NCBI GenBank assembly: GCA_910589415.1
Contig: OU342636.1
Coordinates: 43,477,735-43,541,734 of the forward strand
Direction: 5' to 3'
DNA: 64,000 nucleotides
Source: Malachius bipustulatus
Taxonomy: Eukaryota > Arthropoda > Insecta > Coleoptera > Melyridae
A program made the translations under genes and the position numbers. This document shows, in pieces, positions 37,192-48,599 of this stretch (positions within the stretch are counted from its first letter, which is position 1; the number at the start of each line of letters is the position of its first letter). Under the pieces are notes generated by a model. That model saw only the letters and a program-made list of their open reading frames with translations. It searched no databases and had not been told where the DNA came from.

Positions 37192-40100
37192 ATGCCAGCG
37201 GATTTTGAGAAAGCAATTGAAGAAACTGGTTATGGCAAATTTAACATCATGCTGCTAATTGTTTTCGTTCCATCTGTATGGGCATCTATTTTTGAAAGTA
37301 CGACTATGTCGTATGTGTTCTCGGCTGCTCAATGCGATTTAGACCTTACTTTAGGGAACAAGGGACTTCTAAACGCTATCACGTATGCGGGTAAAGTCAT
37401 TAACCATTATTCCGTCATTAATTTCGACAAATTGATTCTATTTTAACAGGAATGATAATTAGTGCCGTGTTATGGGGTTTCATGGCTGACGCATTCGGAA
37501 GACGTAAGCTAATACTTATTGGATTCTTAATGGGCGGGATTTTCGTATTTATATCAGCGTTGTCACAGAGTTTCACAGCTTTAATGGTAACAAAGTTTAT
37601 GGGTGGACTTATGTAAGTATGCTTTCGATTCTAATGCTCCAAAGAAAAGGATTCAAGACTCTCTGCCCTACTCTGCATAGGTCTTAAGACCTTATTACTA
37701 ATTATACATTTTATAGTGTTAATGGCCCATATTCAGCCATGAATTCCTACATCGCGGAATTCCATGCAGCTAAGCACAGAGCTAGAATGCTGTTTAGTAT
37801 CGGGATCATTCTTTGTAGTGTCGACTTTGTATTACCTCTTCTGGCTTGGGGCGTTTTACCGCAGAAATGGGAGGTGACTTTTTTTAATGGATATATTGGT
37901 AATATACTGTCTAGATTCGGTTGTCTACAATGTTTATTTATTCAAAACACATAAAATTAAATAACTTTTCATTAAGATTCACACATGAGTAATGGTAGTT
38001 GAAATTCTTAATTACTTAATATTGGTTATTCATGAAAAAAATCGTAATTGATTCCGGGCTGTTGTGCCGTGTTCCATGCAGATTTTCTCCGAACGTTTCG
38101 TCTACAGATGCGGTAGACATCATCAACTGTTACGTGTGCGAAAGCGATGCTTCCACTCCTCGTGTTAACCGATCGCTGATTTCGTGGACAAGATCACATA
38201 CGAATCGATTGTCGCCAAGCTAACATATCACTGCTAAACAAAAAAATGAATATGACTTAATGGGAGCCGAAAAATTTTCGTCTTCTCCTGATGTTCCCCG
38301 CACAGTAATAAATCTATCAGACCATCAGTTGACTGCCGAGGAAACAACCGTCTTGGCCAAAGGGGAAACGTTGAAATCACATCTTCCAGCCTGCTAGTTA
38401 AGGAGATTCGTCGCGAATGCTCAAGAATCTTACAGCGAGCCAAGCCGCCAAAAAACAACATATATGAAAGAGCTGCATTCAGGATTCTCAACGCTTACAA
38501 AATCATCATTATTCTTTCCGCAGACAAGAAAAATGCTATCGCTATATTGAATGTCAGATACTACGAGGAGAAAATCAAAAACAACTTGACCACTCAAACA
38601 TTCAAAAAACTTTCTAGAGATCCTACGAATTGCATCCTCCGAAAGTTGGTTGAAACTTCCACTATTCCCGGTGAAGACAAACGGCAGATTTGCACTGAAG
38701 CAAAGATACGAGTAAATAAACCTAACGAGCTTCTTTGCCCAATTGTCAGTGCCATTGGTTCTTCGACATATTCTCTGGGCAAATATCTAACCAACCTTGT
38801 GGTGACTAGGAGACTTGGGTCACTTTATAAAAAAACTTTAATCATTAACCCTTTATTCCAGTGACATTCTTGTTGGTTTTGATGTCGTTTCCTTCTTCAC
38901 CATGGTGCCCATCGACGAGACACTTCAACGCATTCAGCGCATCTTTACTCGGGAAATAACCGCTCTCTTCTACCATGTACTCACCACAACCTATTTTCAG
39001 TGGAATGGTGACTTCTATTAACAAAGGGATGGAGTTGCTATGGGCAGTCCCCTGAGTCCTGATGTTGCCAACTTCTACATGGAATTATCTAATTGACATA
39101 AACTCCGACATCAACAAACCGCTAAGTTTGTTGGTACCGCTAGGTAGATGACACCTTCGTCATTTGGCAGCATTGGAAAAAATTTCTTATAACCATATCA
39201 ACAGTATTCACTACCGCATTCAATTCCAGATGGAAATAGAACAGGAAGGAAGACTACCGTTTATTGATGTCCTCGTTGACACGAATGAAAATGGCACCTT
39301 GGGGCACAGGATCTACCGAAAACCAACACACACAAATCGGTATTTACATGAAAACTCTAACCATCATCCAGGCCAAAAAAAGAGCAGTAATAACAACCCT
39401 GGTGAATCGTGCATTCAGAAATTGCGAGACACAACATCTCGAAGAAGAGCTAGCCCACCTAGATAATGGTCTGCAGGGCTAATGGCTACAAGGCTCAAGA
39501 AATCAGGAGAGTCTTACGACCCAGAGACCAATATCCCACGACACCCAACAAACAACCAAGAAGAGTTTTGGGAGCTGCATTTCTCCCTTACATCAAGAAT
39601 GTCACCGATCGAATCGGTAAACTCCTGCAGCGCCACGACGTCAAAAACATCTTAAAATCTAAACAGGTTCACAGCATTTTCAATTCAGCTAAAGACTCCA
39701 TCGATCCACTTTCTTCCGCTGATGATACACGTAACCCCTGATGATGTCTACCGCATCTGTAGACGATACGTTCGGAACGAATCTTCATGGACCACGGCAC
39801 AACAGCCCGGAATCACTTACGATTTCAATAGAAGCAGGCCGTGAAAGCCTACACATATCAAAATCGACTTTCCTAAAATAACTTTGAGGTAGGTACTTAG
39901 GGGATAACTTCCAAGTACCTACCCTTAATTAGTGGAAGCACGAGATGAGGGATTGTTTAAAGTTATGACCTTTATTGACCTGTTTCTGTTTAAGTATAGG
40001 TACCAAATATGTTACTTTTTTCAGAGTTGCATTCATGGAATTTTTTCCTTTTAATATGCAGCATACCAGCATTTTCAAGTGCGATACTGTTCATATTTTT

Positions 40101-43100
40101 GCCCGAGAGTCCTAAATTCTTGATGACGGCTGGTAAAAATGAAGAAGCGATTAAGGTTTTCAAGATTGTTTACCACTTAAATACAGGGAAGCCTAAAGAC
40201 ACATTTCCAGTAGGAGAGGTTTTACTATAGTAAAATGACAGTAAATCGTTCAAACTTGATATGTTTCAGATTAAAGAACTACTAGATGAAGTAAACCATA
40301 AAGATGGAAACGGAAATGAACCCCAGAAAATAAACTCGAGAGTAAAAGATTTTACGAATGGGCTATTACAAACTAAACAACTTTGCTTTCCTCCTTATAT
40401 TTCAAAAATATTATTATGTTGCTTAATGCATTTTTTAGGTTTATTAAGGTGACTGAATTAATTTTTTATTTTGCCAGAATTACTACCTCATATTGAGGTT
40501 GTTACTGAAAAACACGCGTGCCAAATAAGGTTTTTATAGCAGAATGCGTGTTTTAAATGTTTCTAAGCAAATATGAACAAGCTTTATTAGTAATAACGCA
40601 CAATGTTAAAAGATTAATACTTAAATTAACAAAAAAATCTTAGCTTTTATCGTAGTTTTTGATCTTGGGAGGAGCGGCCACTCGAGTCGCCAGTTTGAAT
40701 GACACATTTGAAAAAAAAACCTTTTTTAATAGCTTATACGACCCTACCTGTATATCTTAATTTTTCACGTACTATGGAAACATTTTCAAAATGGAAGTTC
40801 TAATTTTTTAGTAGTAGATTCTAAACCATGTCGCCGAATTTCATATTTTTAATCACCTTGTACAAAAACTTCAATCACACAATTGGATAGTACTTGACAA
40901 GTAAAGACAGAGACACGTAAGACGTTTTTCTCTAGCTTATTGAGTCGTTTTCGCTGTGAACTGCTTAGAAAATGAAAAATAGCGATTTTCACTTGTTCAC
41001 ATCTTCTAAAATTGTCAATTATTTAAACTCCAAAACTATACATCATCATCATCATCAACATCAACATCATTCCATTTAAAAAGATATAAGTGTCCACATG
41101 GGACATCCTGTATAATTGTCCAAAATAATTTTTGATTGTAAATAGGTATTGCGACTTGGTATCATATTTGTTTTAATTTTTTTATCCGGCAAGGCTTAGG
41201 CTACACAAACCGAGGTGTTCGTGGCGCTCCACCCTGTACATTGTTGTCAGAAGCATTAAATTTCATTTACAAAACTTGGTTTTTCCTCGTATTAATTATT
41301 GAATTAATAGTGATGAGGTAGGAAAGTATCGATATACGTTACAAAAGCCATCGCTATACGTTACAAAAGCCATCGCCAAACGTCAGTCTATTTTTTGTTG
41401 CTCACTCTTTAACATATTATACCAATTTTGATTATTTATTTTTTCGTTTTTAGTTTTAATTCGTTGAGATTATGGATGCCTCAAATTTTTCAAGCTATTG
41501 TTGATTACGAGCACTTCAATAATGGTACCAGTGCAAGTCTTTGCACAATGCTGGAACCGATAAAGTCTGCCGAGTCTAATGATTCTAGTTCAGAATGTTT
41601 TGTGGTATTGAGTTACTATTTTCATTTACAAGTGCGTCAAAAAATTTTCATAAAACGTTTTAGAATATGGACAACGCAGCAGTGTACCAAAATTCAATGA
41701 CAATTGGAGCAATACAAATAATCATATATATTATAACAGTTTTTATGGTAAATCCTCTGGGTAAAAAGAGACTACTTGGCAAGTAACATTTGCTTTTTAT
41801 TTACATTTTTTATCTATTTTTATGTTATAGTGGGTTCAAGTGTTATTTCCGGATGTTGTTCACTGGCAATTTATTTTTCCAATAGCATGGTATCTACTTT
41901 AGCTCTGTCTGCTCTTTCCATTTCTTGTTCTGCGATCAGCTTAGATATATTGCTAACTGTTGTAGTCGACTTATTTCCAACATTCTTAAGGTAAGTAGGT
42001 ACGTGCTTCAATTTTTAATAAAATAATAGCTATTTATTGTGATACACGTTCAATAAGATTTTGCTCTATCACTATATCAGACCAAATTATCAACTGATAT
42101 TTAACCGTCCTTTTTATCCTAAAATTTGCCATCATTCACAGTCATTATTAGTCGATGTCCATGTCAGACTAAAGAATTAACATATCTAAAGATATACCTT
42201 GGCGTATTATAGGACGTGGCCACTCGCGTGAAAAAATGGAAGCAATAACATTAGACTCTTACCCTCAAAGGGGACTCTAAGACCGTTCTTAGATACATAG
42301 TTCGGTGTAAAAATTTCAATGGTCTGTAGACAGATTCAAAAAATTTTGAAAAAAATCTGAAATTTTCGCGCTACTACGAGGCGACCGTCAAAAATTGGTT
42401 TAACGAATTTCAAAGTGGTCGCACGTCGGTTTTTGATGAGCCACGCCCAGGTGCCCCGAAAACGGCTACTACGGAGGATAACGTGACAAAAATCCATGAC
42501 CCCGTATTGACAGACCGCCGATTGAAGGTACGCGAGATAGCTGAGGCAGTAGGCATCTCAAAAGACCGCGTGGGTCATGTCCTGCATGAAATTTTGGGCA
42601 TGAGAAAGCTGTCGGCGCGATGGGTGCCGCGTTTGCTCAGTCTGGACAACAAGCGCAACCGTGAGACCACTTCAGAGCAGTGTTTGACGCTGTTTAAGCG
42701 CAATCCGAAGGAGTTTCTGCGTCGTTTCGTGACCGTCGATGAAACATGGATCCACTGGTACACGCCAGAGACCAAGGAACAGTCGAAACAGTGGACTTCA
42801 CATGGCGAACGTGCTCCGAAGAAGGCGAAAACTGTCTTATCTGCCGGAAAGGTAATGGCCACCGTTTTCTGGGATTCACAAGGTGTGATCTACATCGACT
42901 ACCTGGAGAAGGGCAAAACGATCACTGGGCTGTACTATGCCGAATTATTGGGCCGATTCAACGGCGAATTGCAGAAAAAACGGCCCCATTTGGCGAAGAA
43001 AAAAGTGCTTTCCCACCATGACAACGCACCGGCTCACACATCCGCCCTCGCCATGGCCAAATTGGTCGAATTGGGCTACAATATGCTGCCCCGTCCACCG

Positions 43101-44612
43101 TATTCCCCAGATTTGGCCCCATGCGACTTCTATTTATTTCCAAACTTGAAAAAGCCACTCGGCGGGCAGAAATTTGAGTCGAATGAGGAGGTGATCGCCG
43201 CCACGGAGGCCTACTTTGCAGACCTCGAGAAAAAGTATTTTTCAGACGGGTTAAAGAGAAGTTGGAGCATCGCTGGGTCAAGTGTATCGAGCTGAAAGGA
43301 GACTACGTTGAGAAATAAATCGCCACTTTTCCAAAATTTTCGTTTTTCTTTTGTTAGGCTAAGTACTTATCGGACCGCCCTCGGATATAAGATCTGATTC
43401 TTGAAGCGCATAGTGGCAGGAGATTTATCTGAGTTCGAGTTTTTTGTGTTACCATAGTTCCAAAACGGATAAGTAAATGTTTTCAGAAAGCGATTTTTCT
43501 ATGTTCTTGACATAAGTAGCTTGACTAGTTTCAATCTCACTCTTACACAACCTTCTCAGACAAACAAAGCACTTATTGTCCTGTCCACATCCCGATCCTT
43601 ATGCTTTCTATGAGCATTATGTTTCTGCTTAATCAATGTAAAAAAATCCTGTTGAACCAATGGCGGGTAGTTGGACTTGAAAGCATCCTTCGCTGTATAA
43701 ACCTACTGATGATGACGGGTATAAAACATCATTAAAACTACTGTCGGCGCAAGTCTGAAATCATAAAACAGCCCCCCCACCTCATCCCCCCCCTCCCCCC
43801 CCCCGAAATATCGCGGTCTTTCCTAAACGTAACGTAATCATAAATTTGATTATTTTTATTGAACCTCTACTTCTTAATTGTTGAATGTTCTTCTTCGTTT
43901 TAGGTTTTAGGTTCTCGATAATAAAAGTATTATTTTTTTTTAATTTTTATGAAAATGAAACGTTTCGGGATAAAGTTACAAATTCCCTGTTAGACATCTC
44001 TCATCAGTGAGCCAAAATTTGGTTACTAGTGTATAATAATACTTCGTCGAAATCAGCAATTAATATTGATGGAAAACTGTAACAAATAGCCAGAACGTGA
44101 AAAAATTTGTTGTCTGGGACTGGATCTAAAACTGCAAACAATCAAGATCTTTCATTTTATAGTTTTACAGATTCAGTCTCAAAGATCATTTTTTAAAGTC
44201 TACCCAGACTGGGTTTTCATTTGCTCACACGATGGATATTTGCAATGCACATATTATCAATACAAAAATTATATTATCACTTACTAAATAGTATAATAAA
44301 TATAAGTTTTTTCAGGACAATGACAGTATCTTTAATGATAATGTGTGGGCGAATAGGAGCAATGATAGGAAATGTGGTTTTTCCCTATTTGCTAAACGCA
44401 GGTTGCGCTCCACCATTTGCAACTATTGCAGTATCGATTAGCAGTAAGATCTTTTTTTTATTTTTAATACACTACCTACAGAGTATATATTTAATTTTAT
44501 TAGACTATTTTTTATTTCTATCAATAATTGATTATCGTGATAATTTTTTTTTTTAGGCTGTGCAGTGTTGACTTATTTCTTGCCAAACACCGATCTAAAA
44601 GCACTAGAATAA
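37192..44612 (+). CDS. SV2-like major facilitator superfamily transporter (505 aa)
   Basis: A membrane transporter of the synaptic vesicle glycoprotein 2-like branch of the MFS; the substrate is unknown. Ten exons join with all phases consistent: 37192-37390, 37450-37612, 37717-37898, 40025-40209, 40270-40448, 41454-41604, 41664-41778, 41831-41990, 44316-44443 and 44557-44612 (stop TAA at 44610). The protein opens with FEKAIEETGYGKFN, the standard SV2-like start. It has the MFS motif A loop GFMADAFGRRK (residues 76-86), LPESPKFLM after the sixth membrane segment, SLRLWMPQIF opening the second half, and about twelve hydrophobic segments. Length is normal for the family. The ATG at 37192 directly follows an acceptor, so a 5' exon must exist and could add a few residues. 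The seventh exon uses a GC donor (G|GCAAGT). The fourth exon's donor could alternatively be the GTTTTA at 40219, which also keeps frame. Intron 3 holds a Penelope-like element and intron 8 a mariner, yet the reading frame is intact. AATAAA overlaps the stop (44611). Confidence 0.93.
38041..39830 (+). pseudogene. Degraded Penelope-like retroelement in transporter intron 3
   Basis: The frames give a Penelope-type reverse transcriptase: CPIVSAIGSSTYSLGKYLT, then LVGFDVVSFFTMVP (motif A Asp kept), DGVAMGSPLSP (motif B), VDDTFVIW (motif C, preceded by a stop), LPFIDVLVDTNENGTLGH and YRKPTHTNRYLH. The C-terminal LPYIKNVTDRIGKLL block ends near 39740. No GIY-YIG endonuclease follows. Stops and frameshifts are numerous. 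The ends, 38041-38126 and 39741-39826, are inverted repeats containing CCGGGCTGTTGTGCCGTG and a hammerhead-like motif. Confidence 0.92.
39738..39790 (+). ncRNA. Degenerate hammerhead-like motif at the Penelope-like element end
   Basis: CTGATGA is followed by a 6-bp stem (GTCTAC/GTAGAC) and then GATA in place of GAAA. The inverted copy at the other end (38070-38116, minus strand) has GAAA but TTGATGA. No matching stem I is visible, so neither is expected to be active. The order of elements mirrors a hammerhead and links this element to the ribozyme repeats. Confidence 0.55.
40740..41110. repeat. Relic of a CAGGGTG foldback family
   Basis: Contains CACCTTGTACAAAAACTTC and a GCGATTTTCACTTGTTCA segment in the order seen in the right arms of the elements at 18806 and 45395, but much diverged. 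It lies in transporter intron 5. A short (CAT)n run is at 41041-41056. Confidence 0.5.
42381..43382 (+). mobile_element. 5'-truncated mariner in transporter intron 8
   Basis: Same family as 33079-34295, but lacking the 5' terminal repeat and about 45 N-terminal codons. It starts at the GACCGTCAAAAATTGG position. An open frame of 270 codons from 42483 carries VDETWIHW, HHDNAPAH and YSPDLAPCDFY, so all three catalytic acids are present. A frameshift after KKYFSDG near 43240 alters the last residues. The 3' terminal repeat (GGCTAAGTACTTATCGGACC) is present. Lacking one terminus, it is immobile. The longer intact frame compared with copy 1 shows that the two decayed independently. Confidence 0.92.
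43390..44310. other. Transporter intron 8, remainder
   Basis: Unassigned apart from a C-rich low-complexity run at 43775-43805. Confidence 0.5.
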
Positions 44613-44619
44613 TAAAGCA

Positions 44620-45390
44620 TGGCATACAAGTGGAGATCTGTATGTTCAATAGTAATTATTGATATCATTACATCGCTTTTTTTGTGAATTTGTTTTATTG
44701 TAATACTTTTATTTATATAAATATATTTAAGTACCTAGTTGAATGCAATCAAGAGTAATCGGCCACTTCAGTCAGTCAGATTTGAACAATAATTATTATT
44801 AAAACAGGGTGATATTTTTGTACTTACTGGCTTATGTTACTTTCTTCTTCTTACGGTAAGACTTTGCCTAATTTTTCGCTAAATTAAATAACTTTTTCTA
44901 TAAAAATGTTACATAGAAAAAGAAGAAAAACAGTTTCCTGAATGTAAGGTGTTACAAAAAAGATCCAATTTTTTTAATAATTATCCAAAAGTGATCTATT
45001 GTTTCAATCCTTAATTGTATTCAACTAATTGTTTAATTAATTTAACTAACTAATTAATTAATTTATAAATACAGACTTCGATGTTTCAATAAAGTTTGTT
45101 AAGATTTACCACACACGGCCTTCTCCTGACCTCCAGAACAAAAGCAATTGATTCTCTTGTGTATAGGATGAACAGTTCAACATGATAAATTTCTAGCAAA
45201 ACAACCTTCATTAGTTCTTCGTAAGGCATTGCTTCCAAAAATCAATACCTATAATGTAATACTATCATAATACACATCATAGGTATAAATACGAATACTT
45301 TTATTTGTTAAATATTTTAATATAATACAAACATTTAACAAATTAGTAGGTAACTGTAAAAAAAAACTTCTTGCGTTCATTAAATTTTGA
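44620..45390. other. Sequence 3' of the transporter gene
   Basis: AT-rich. Includes the likely 3' UTR/polyadenylation area. No other feature is recognised. Confidence 0.45.
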
Positions 45391-45394
45391 ATGC

Positions 45395-45960
45395 CTACCT
45401 ATGTTCGCCATTTTTTAACATTCTGAAATTTTCCATGATCATTTTTTCATATCAGCGTAGTTGTTTACTGTGAAAATTTCAGTGCCGTTCCTTTGAAAAC
45501 ACGCCGTTGGTAAATGGATGTAGAATTTTTTAAATGAGACACCCGGACACAGTTCGAATTAATTAGTTTCTAAGTTATAAAACAAATGAATATCGCAATT
45601 TTTCATTGTCAAAACAGTGTACATCGGAAATTTTTATACAGGGTGATGAAAAATCTGATAATTTTAACCACCCTGTATAAAAGTTTCAAGTACACTGTAA
45701 GATAACACTTAAAAAGTGAAGATAGGGATATGTAAGCCGTTTTGTGATAATTATCTTGAGTCGTTTCCGATGTACGCTGCTTTCAAAATGAAAATTCACG
45801 ATTTTCATTTGTTTATAACTCAAAAATTACCTCATTTAACCGCAACTGTAAAAACCATTTTCATTGTATTTTCTCAGAAAATATGAAAACATAAAAATAT
45901 ACCGGGTGTCTCATTCAAAAAAATATAACTTTTTGACATAACTCGAAAACGGCGATTTTC
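45395..45960. mobile_element. Diverged CAGGGTG foldback element
   Basis: The centre TACAGGGTGATGAAAAATCT facing ACCACCCTGTATA at 45639-45680, and arms containing GTGTACATCGGAAA against TTTCCGATGTACGC, match the layout of 18806-19659. The left arm has lost a segment. A related terminus (ACCGGGTGTCTCATT) is at 45901. Confidence 0.7.
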
Positions 45961-46470
45961 AATTGTTTTTCTGTTTACATCGTTCTATTCAGCGGAAAAA
46001 CTACTACTAGTTCGCTACTTTGCATCGTATTTGTATTTGTAAATTTCTATTTATAAACCGCATTTGCAGATACAAAACTAACGAAGTTAGCAATTATGCC
46101 GACTTAACTTTGAAGACCCTATAGGTATATACAAAATACAAAATTAAAATTTTACCGGAGCCGCATTAATCCGTGAAGTTTAATTCAGGGCATTGCTCCT
46201 CAATAAATAAAGAGATTTCAATGGCAGACAACACACGCACCCATCCAGAACCTTTCGAAGGTGCAGACGGACCCTTTCGGTCTGTTTATGGTCTCATCAG
46301 TGCACCACATCGAGATCTGATCCAGACACTACGATGCCGTCCACCATCAAAAGATATACCCCTTGTGTTCATGGAGCTCCACGGAACTCTGTGAATTACA
46401 TAGTCGTTCAATAAAACAACAATCAGTAGGTCAATGAGTATATATTTTTTCTTTCAAAAATAGGAATATC

Positions 46471-46510
46471 TTGTCGACCGGTTTCGGGTGTTAACCCATC
46501 TTCAGGACAA
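46471..46510 (-). ncRNA. Hammerhead-like ribozyme motif (left arm)
   Basis: Exact inverse of the right-arm motif, on the minus strand. Confidence 0.74.
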
Positions 46511-47137
46511 TTGTCAGTTTACAAGAGTCGCGGTCCACACATAGAAGGTATACAATTATTCATGTTTAAAAATATGTAGGCCTAGGCCAGATGTAAAAAT
46601 GTAGAAACACGTAGTCATAAGATCAGAAATTCTCTAAGAAACTTCCAAAGAACAATCACACATATAAATAAAATCAAAAATTAAAAATATGTCATTACAA
46701 ACTTGTTTAAAACCCTTCGCCCGAGTGGAAGGGTGGCGTTAATTGACTTAAGGGGGTTAAAATTGTAATCTAATTAAATATTCGTAAATTTTAAGACAAG
46801 TAAAACGGTGGACCGACGTGAAGCGTCGATCCCCGGTGAATGAATCATTAAAATTATACTAATTAAAATTTACGAATATTTAATTAGATTACAATTTTAA
46901 CCCCCTCAAGTCAATTAACGCCACCCTTCCACTCGGGAAGGGTTTTAAACAAGTTTGTAATGACATATTTTTAATTTTTGATTTTATTTATATGTGTGAT
47001 TGTTCTTTGGAAGTGTCTTAGAGAATTTCTGATCTTATGACCACGTGTTCCTACATTTTTACATCTGGCCTAGGCCTATTTTTAAACATGAATTGTATAC
47101 CTTCTATGTGTGGACCGCGACTCTTGTAAACTGACAA

Positions 47138-47177
47138 TTGTCCTGAAGATGGGTTAACACCCGAAACCGGTCGACAA
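47138..47177 (+). ncRNA. Hammerhead-like ribozyme motif (right arm)
   Basis: Stem I is TTGTC/GACAA. Box 1 is CTGAAGA. Stem II is GGGT/ACCC with loop TAAC. Box 2 is GAAA, then CCGG and cleavage triplet GTC. One extra T lies between box 1 and stem II, and the CCGG stem III could form only between two molecules. Activity is therefore less certain than for the other motifs. Confidence 0.75.
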
Positions 47178-47739
47178 GATATTCCTATTTTTGAAAGAAA
47201 AAATATATACTCATTGGCCTACTGATTGTTGTTTTATTGAATTTTTGAGTTTTTTGATGGCCAATTTTATGGACATAGTCGTTCGCCATCTAACAATGGA
47301 GGCAGGAACTACCAGTAATGAATGCGAGCTTGCAACCATCGTAGACTGCGGCCCGCTGACATCAGGCTTCAACCTATAGTCGTTCAGTACTAACAATCGC
47401 CGGCAGATGTCATTCCATTCGCCCAATTAGTAAACACAAAAATAAAAATTTTAACGGAGCCGCATTCGTGAAAATTAATTATTGATTTTCAGTCATTCAT
47501 TTAATTCATTTAATTCAGTTTCTGGATGAGTTACGTGTGTTGTCTGCCATTGAGCTCTTTATTTATTGAGGAGAAAAATGCCCTGAATTAAATTTCACTG
47601 AAGAAAATTATTTGAAACTTGAGTTAATGCAATAAAATTTGCATTATTTTTAATCAATAAGCCAGTGGCGTGGGTAGGAAAAGGGTAAAAATGGCTAAAA
47701 TTCTACAATCGCTTATACGCACATTTTTGAAGGAACCCA

Positions 47740-48430
47740 ATTGATATATCAACAGAGATTTCCGAGTTCGAAAAATAAAATGACTCACTATGTAGAATAA
47801 GACGAACATTAAAACTCACACACTGAGGTATAAGGGCAATGATAAAATGATAATCATTTGCTGCTTTATTCCCAGTCCCCCGGCTACCCCCCCCCCCCCC
47901 CCTATCCATCGTTAGTAGTCAATATGGTGATCTTTTATGATAGTAAACACAGGGCGGATAACCAACATGACGATACACGCCTAATAACGTTACACAAAAC
48001 CCAGAACGTATTTTCTGGCTCGCTTATTCTCGTAACTGACATTTACTCTCGCCGACGTTGTCGTTATTTGCACCGGAGTATTTAGTTTTAAAGCAGACAA
48101 TGAAGGTGTTACGAAATCGAGTCGCTGTTTTACGTTTATCCGTTAACCGCCACCCAGCTTGGCTCGGTGAAAAAGTCAGAACGGAGGTGCTCAAAACCTA
48201 CCTGCCGGCGCACAAAAATAATTGGGTGTTATCTTCACCTGACCCCTGGCGTTTTTCTTTTCTCCATTGGGCTATACCCAGGGACAAGATATGTGACTAT
48301 TGTAAGTGGAAAAAAAATCAGCGAAAACATCCCCTGAGAGACTAAATCCTTCTTAATAAAATCTGGCGCCGAAGCAACGACCCCGTTCGCGACAACGCGT
48401 GCCATGTCGTCGGGTGTCCTACAAGTGGTA
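47740..48430. other. Intergenic stretch without recognised gene
   Basis: A C-run lies at 47887-47903. A 95-codon frame at 48058 has no known motif. Sequence from about 48390 belongs to the repeat that hosts the MITE. Confidence 0.4.
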
Positions 48431-48440
48431 ACCAGACTCA

Positions 48441-48595
48441 TGCCCGTATTCACAAAAAACTGTAATTTCCTAAATAATTACGTAATCAATTATCCTCATC
48501 TCATTCTATTGCAAAAAACTGCATATCTCCATCTCACTCATTTAATTAATTACGTATGTAATTATTTAGGAAATTATCGTTTGTGAATACGGGCA
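48441..48595. mobile_element. PIF/Harbinger-like MITE, copy 2
   Basis: Same termini and inner sequence as 31639-31788, with small indels. The flanks are TCA and TTA. The surrounding host repeat (CATGTCGTCGGGTGTC before, AGGGTGAAATCCCCCCGCAA after) is also shared, so the pair probably spread as a composite unit. Confidence 0.8.
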
Positions 48596-48599
48596 TTAG

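Larger units (their letters stand above)
46410..47272. mobile_element. Palindromic hammerhead-like element with 12-bp target duplication
   Basis: Arms 46410-46800 and about 46855-47234 are nearly perfect inverted repeats around a spacer of about 55 bases, followed by about 38 unpaired bases at the right. ACATAGTCGTTC lies immediately outside at 46398-46409 and 47273-47284. It has the same architecture as 35363-36010, although the sequences differ outside the ribozyme region. Confidence 0.88.
46136..47605. mobile_element. Outer inverted-repeat element hosting a ribozyme palindrome
   Basis: 46175-46245 (TTTAATTCAGGGCATT, TCCTCAATAAATAAAGAG, AATGGCAGACAACACACG) is repeated in inverse at 47520-47603. 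CGGAGCCGCATT occurs near both ends in direct orientation (46159, 47457). The stretch 46250-46397 plus 47285-47380, once the nested element is removed, is single-copy here and has no clear product. Confidence 0.6.

Noticed and set aside
38120..38540. Extra transporter exon within intron 3
   Set aside because: The frames here belong to the N-terminal part of the Penelope-like element, and the flanking transporter exons already join in frame.
42483..43295. Domesticated mariner transposase gene (270 codons open)
   Set aside because: It lacks the N-terminal DNA-binding part, has a frameshift near the C-terminus, sits inside an intron and keeps the 3' terminal repeat, so it is an ordinary truncated copy.
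48058..48345. 95-codon frame
   Set aside because: No recognisable domain or splice support; left as unassigned sequence.
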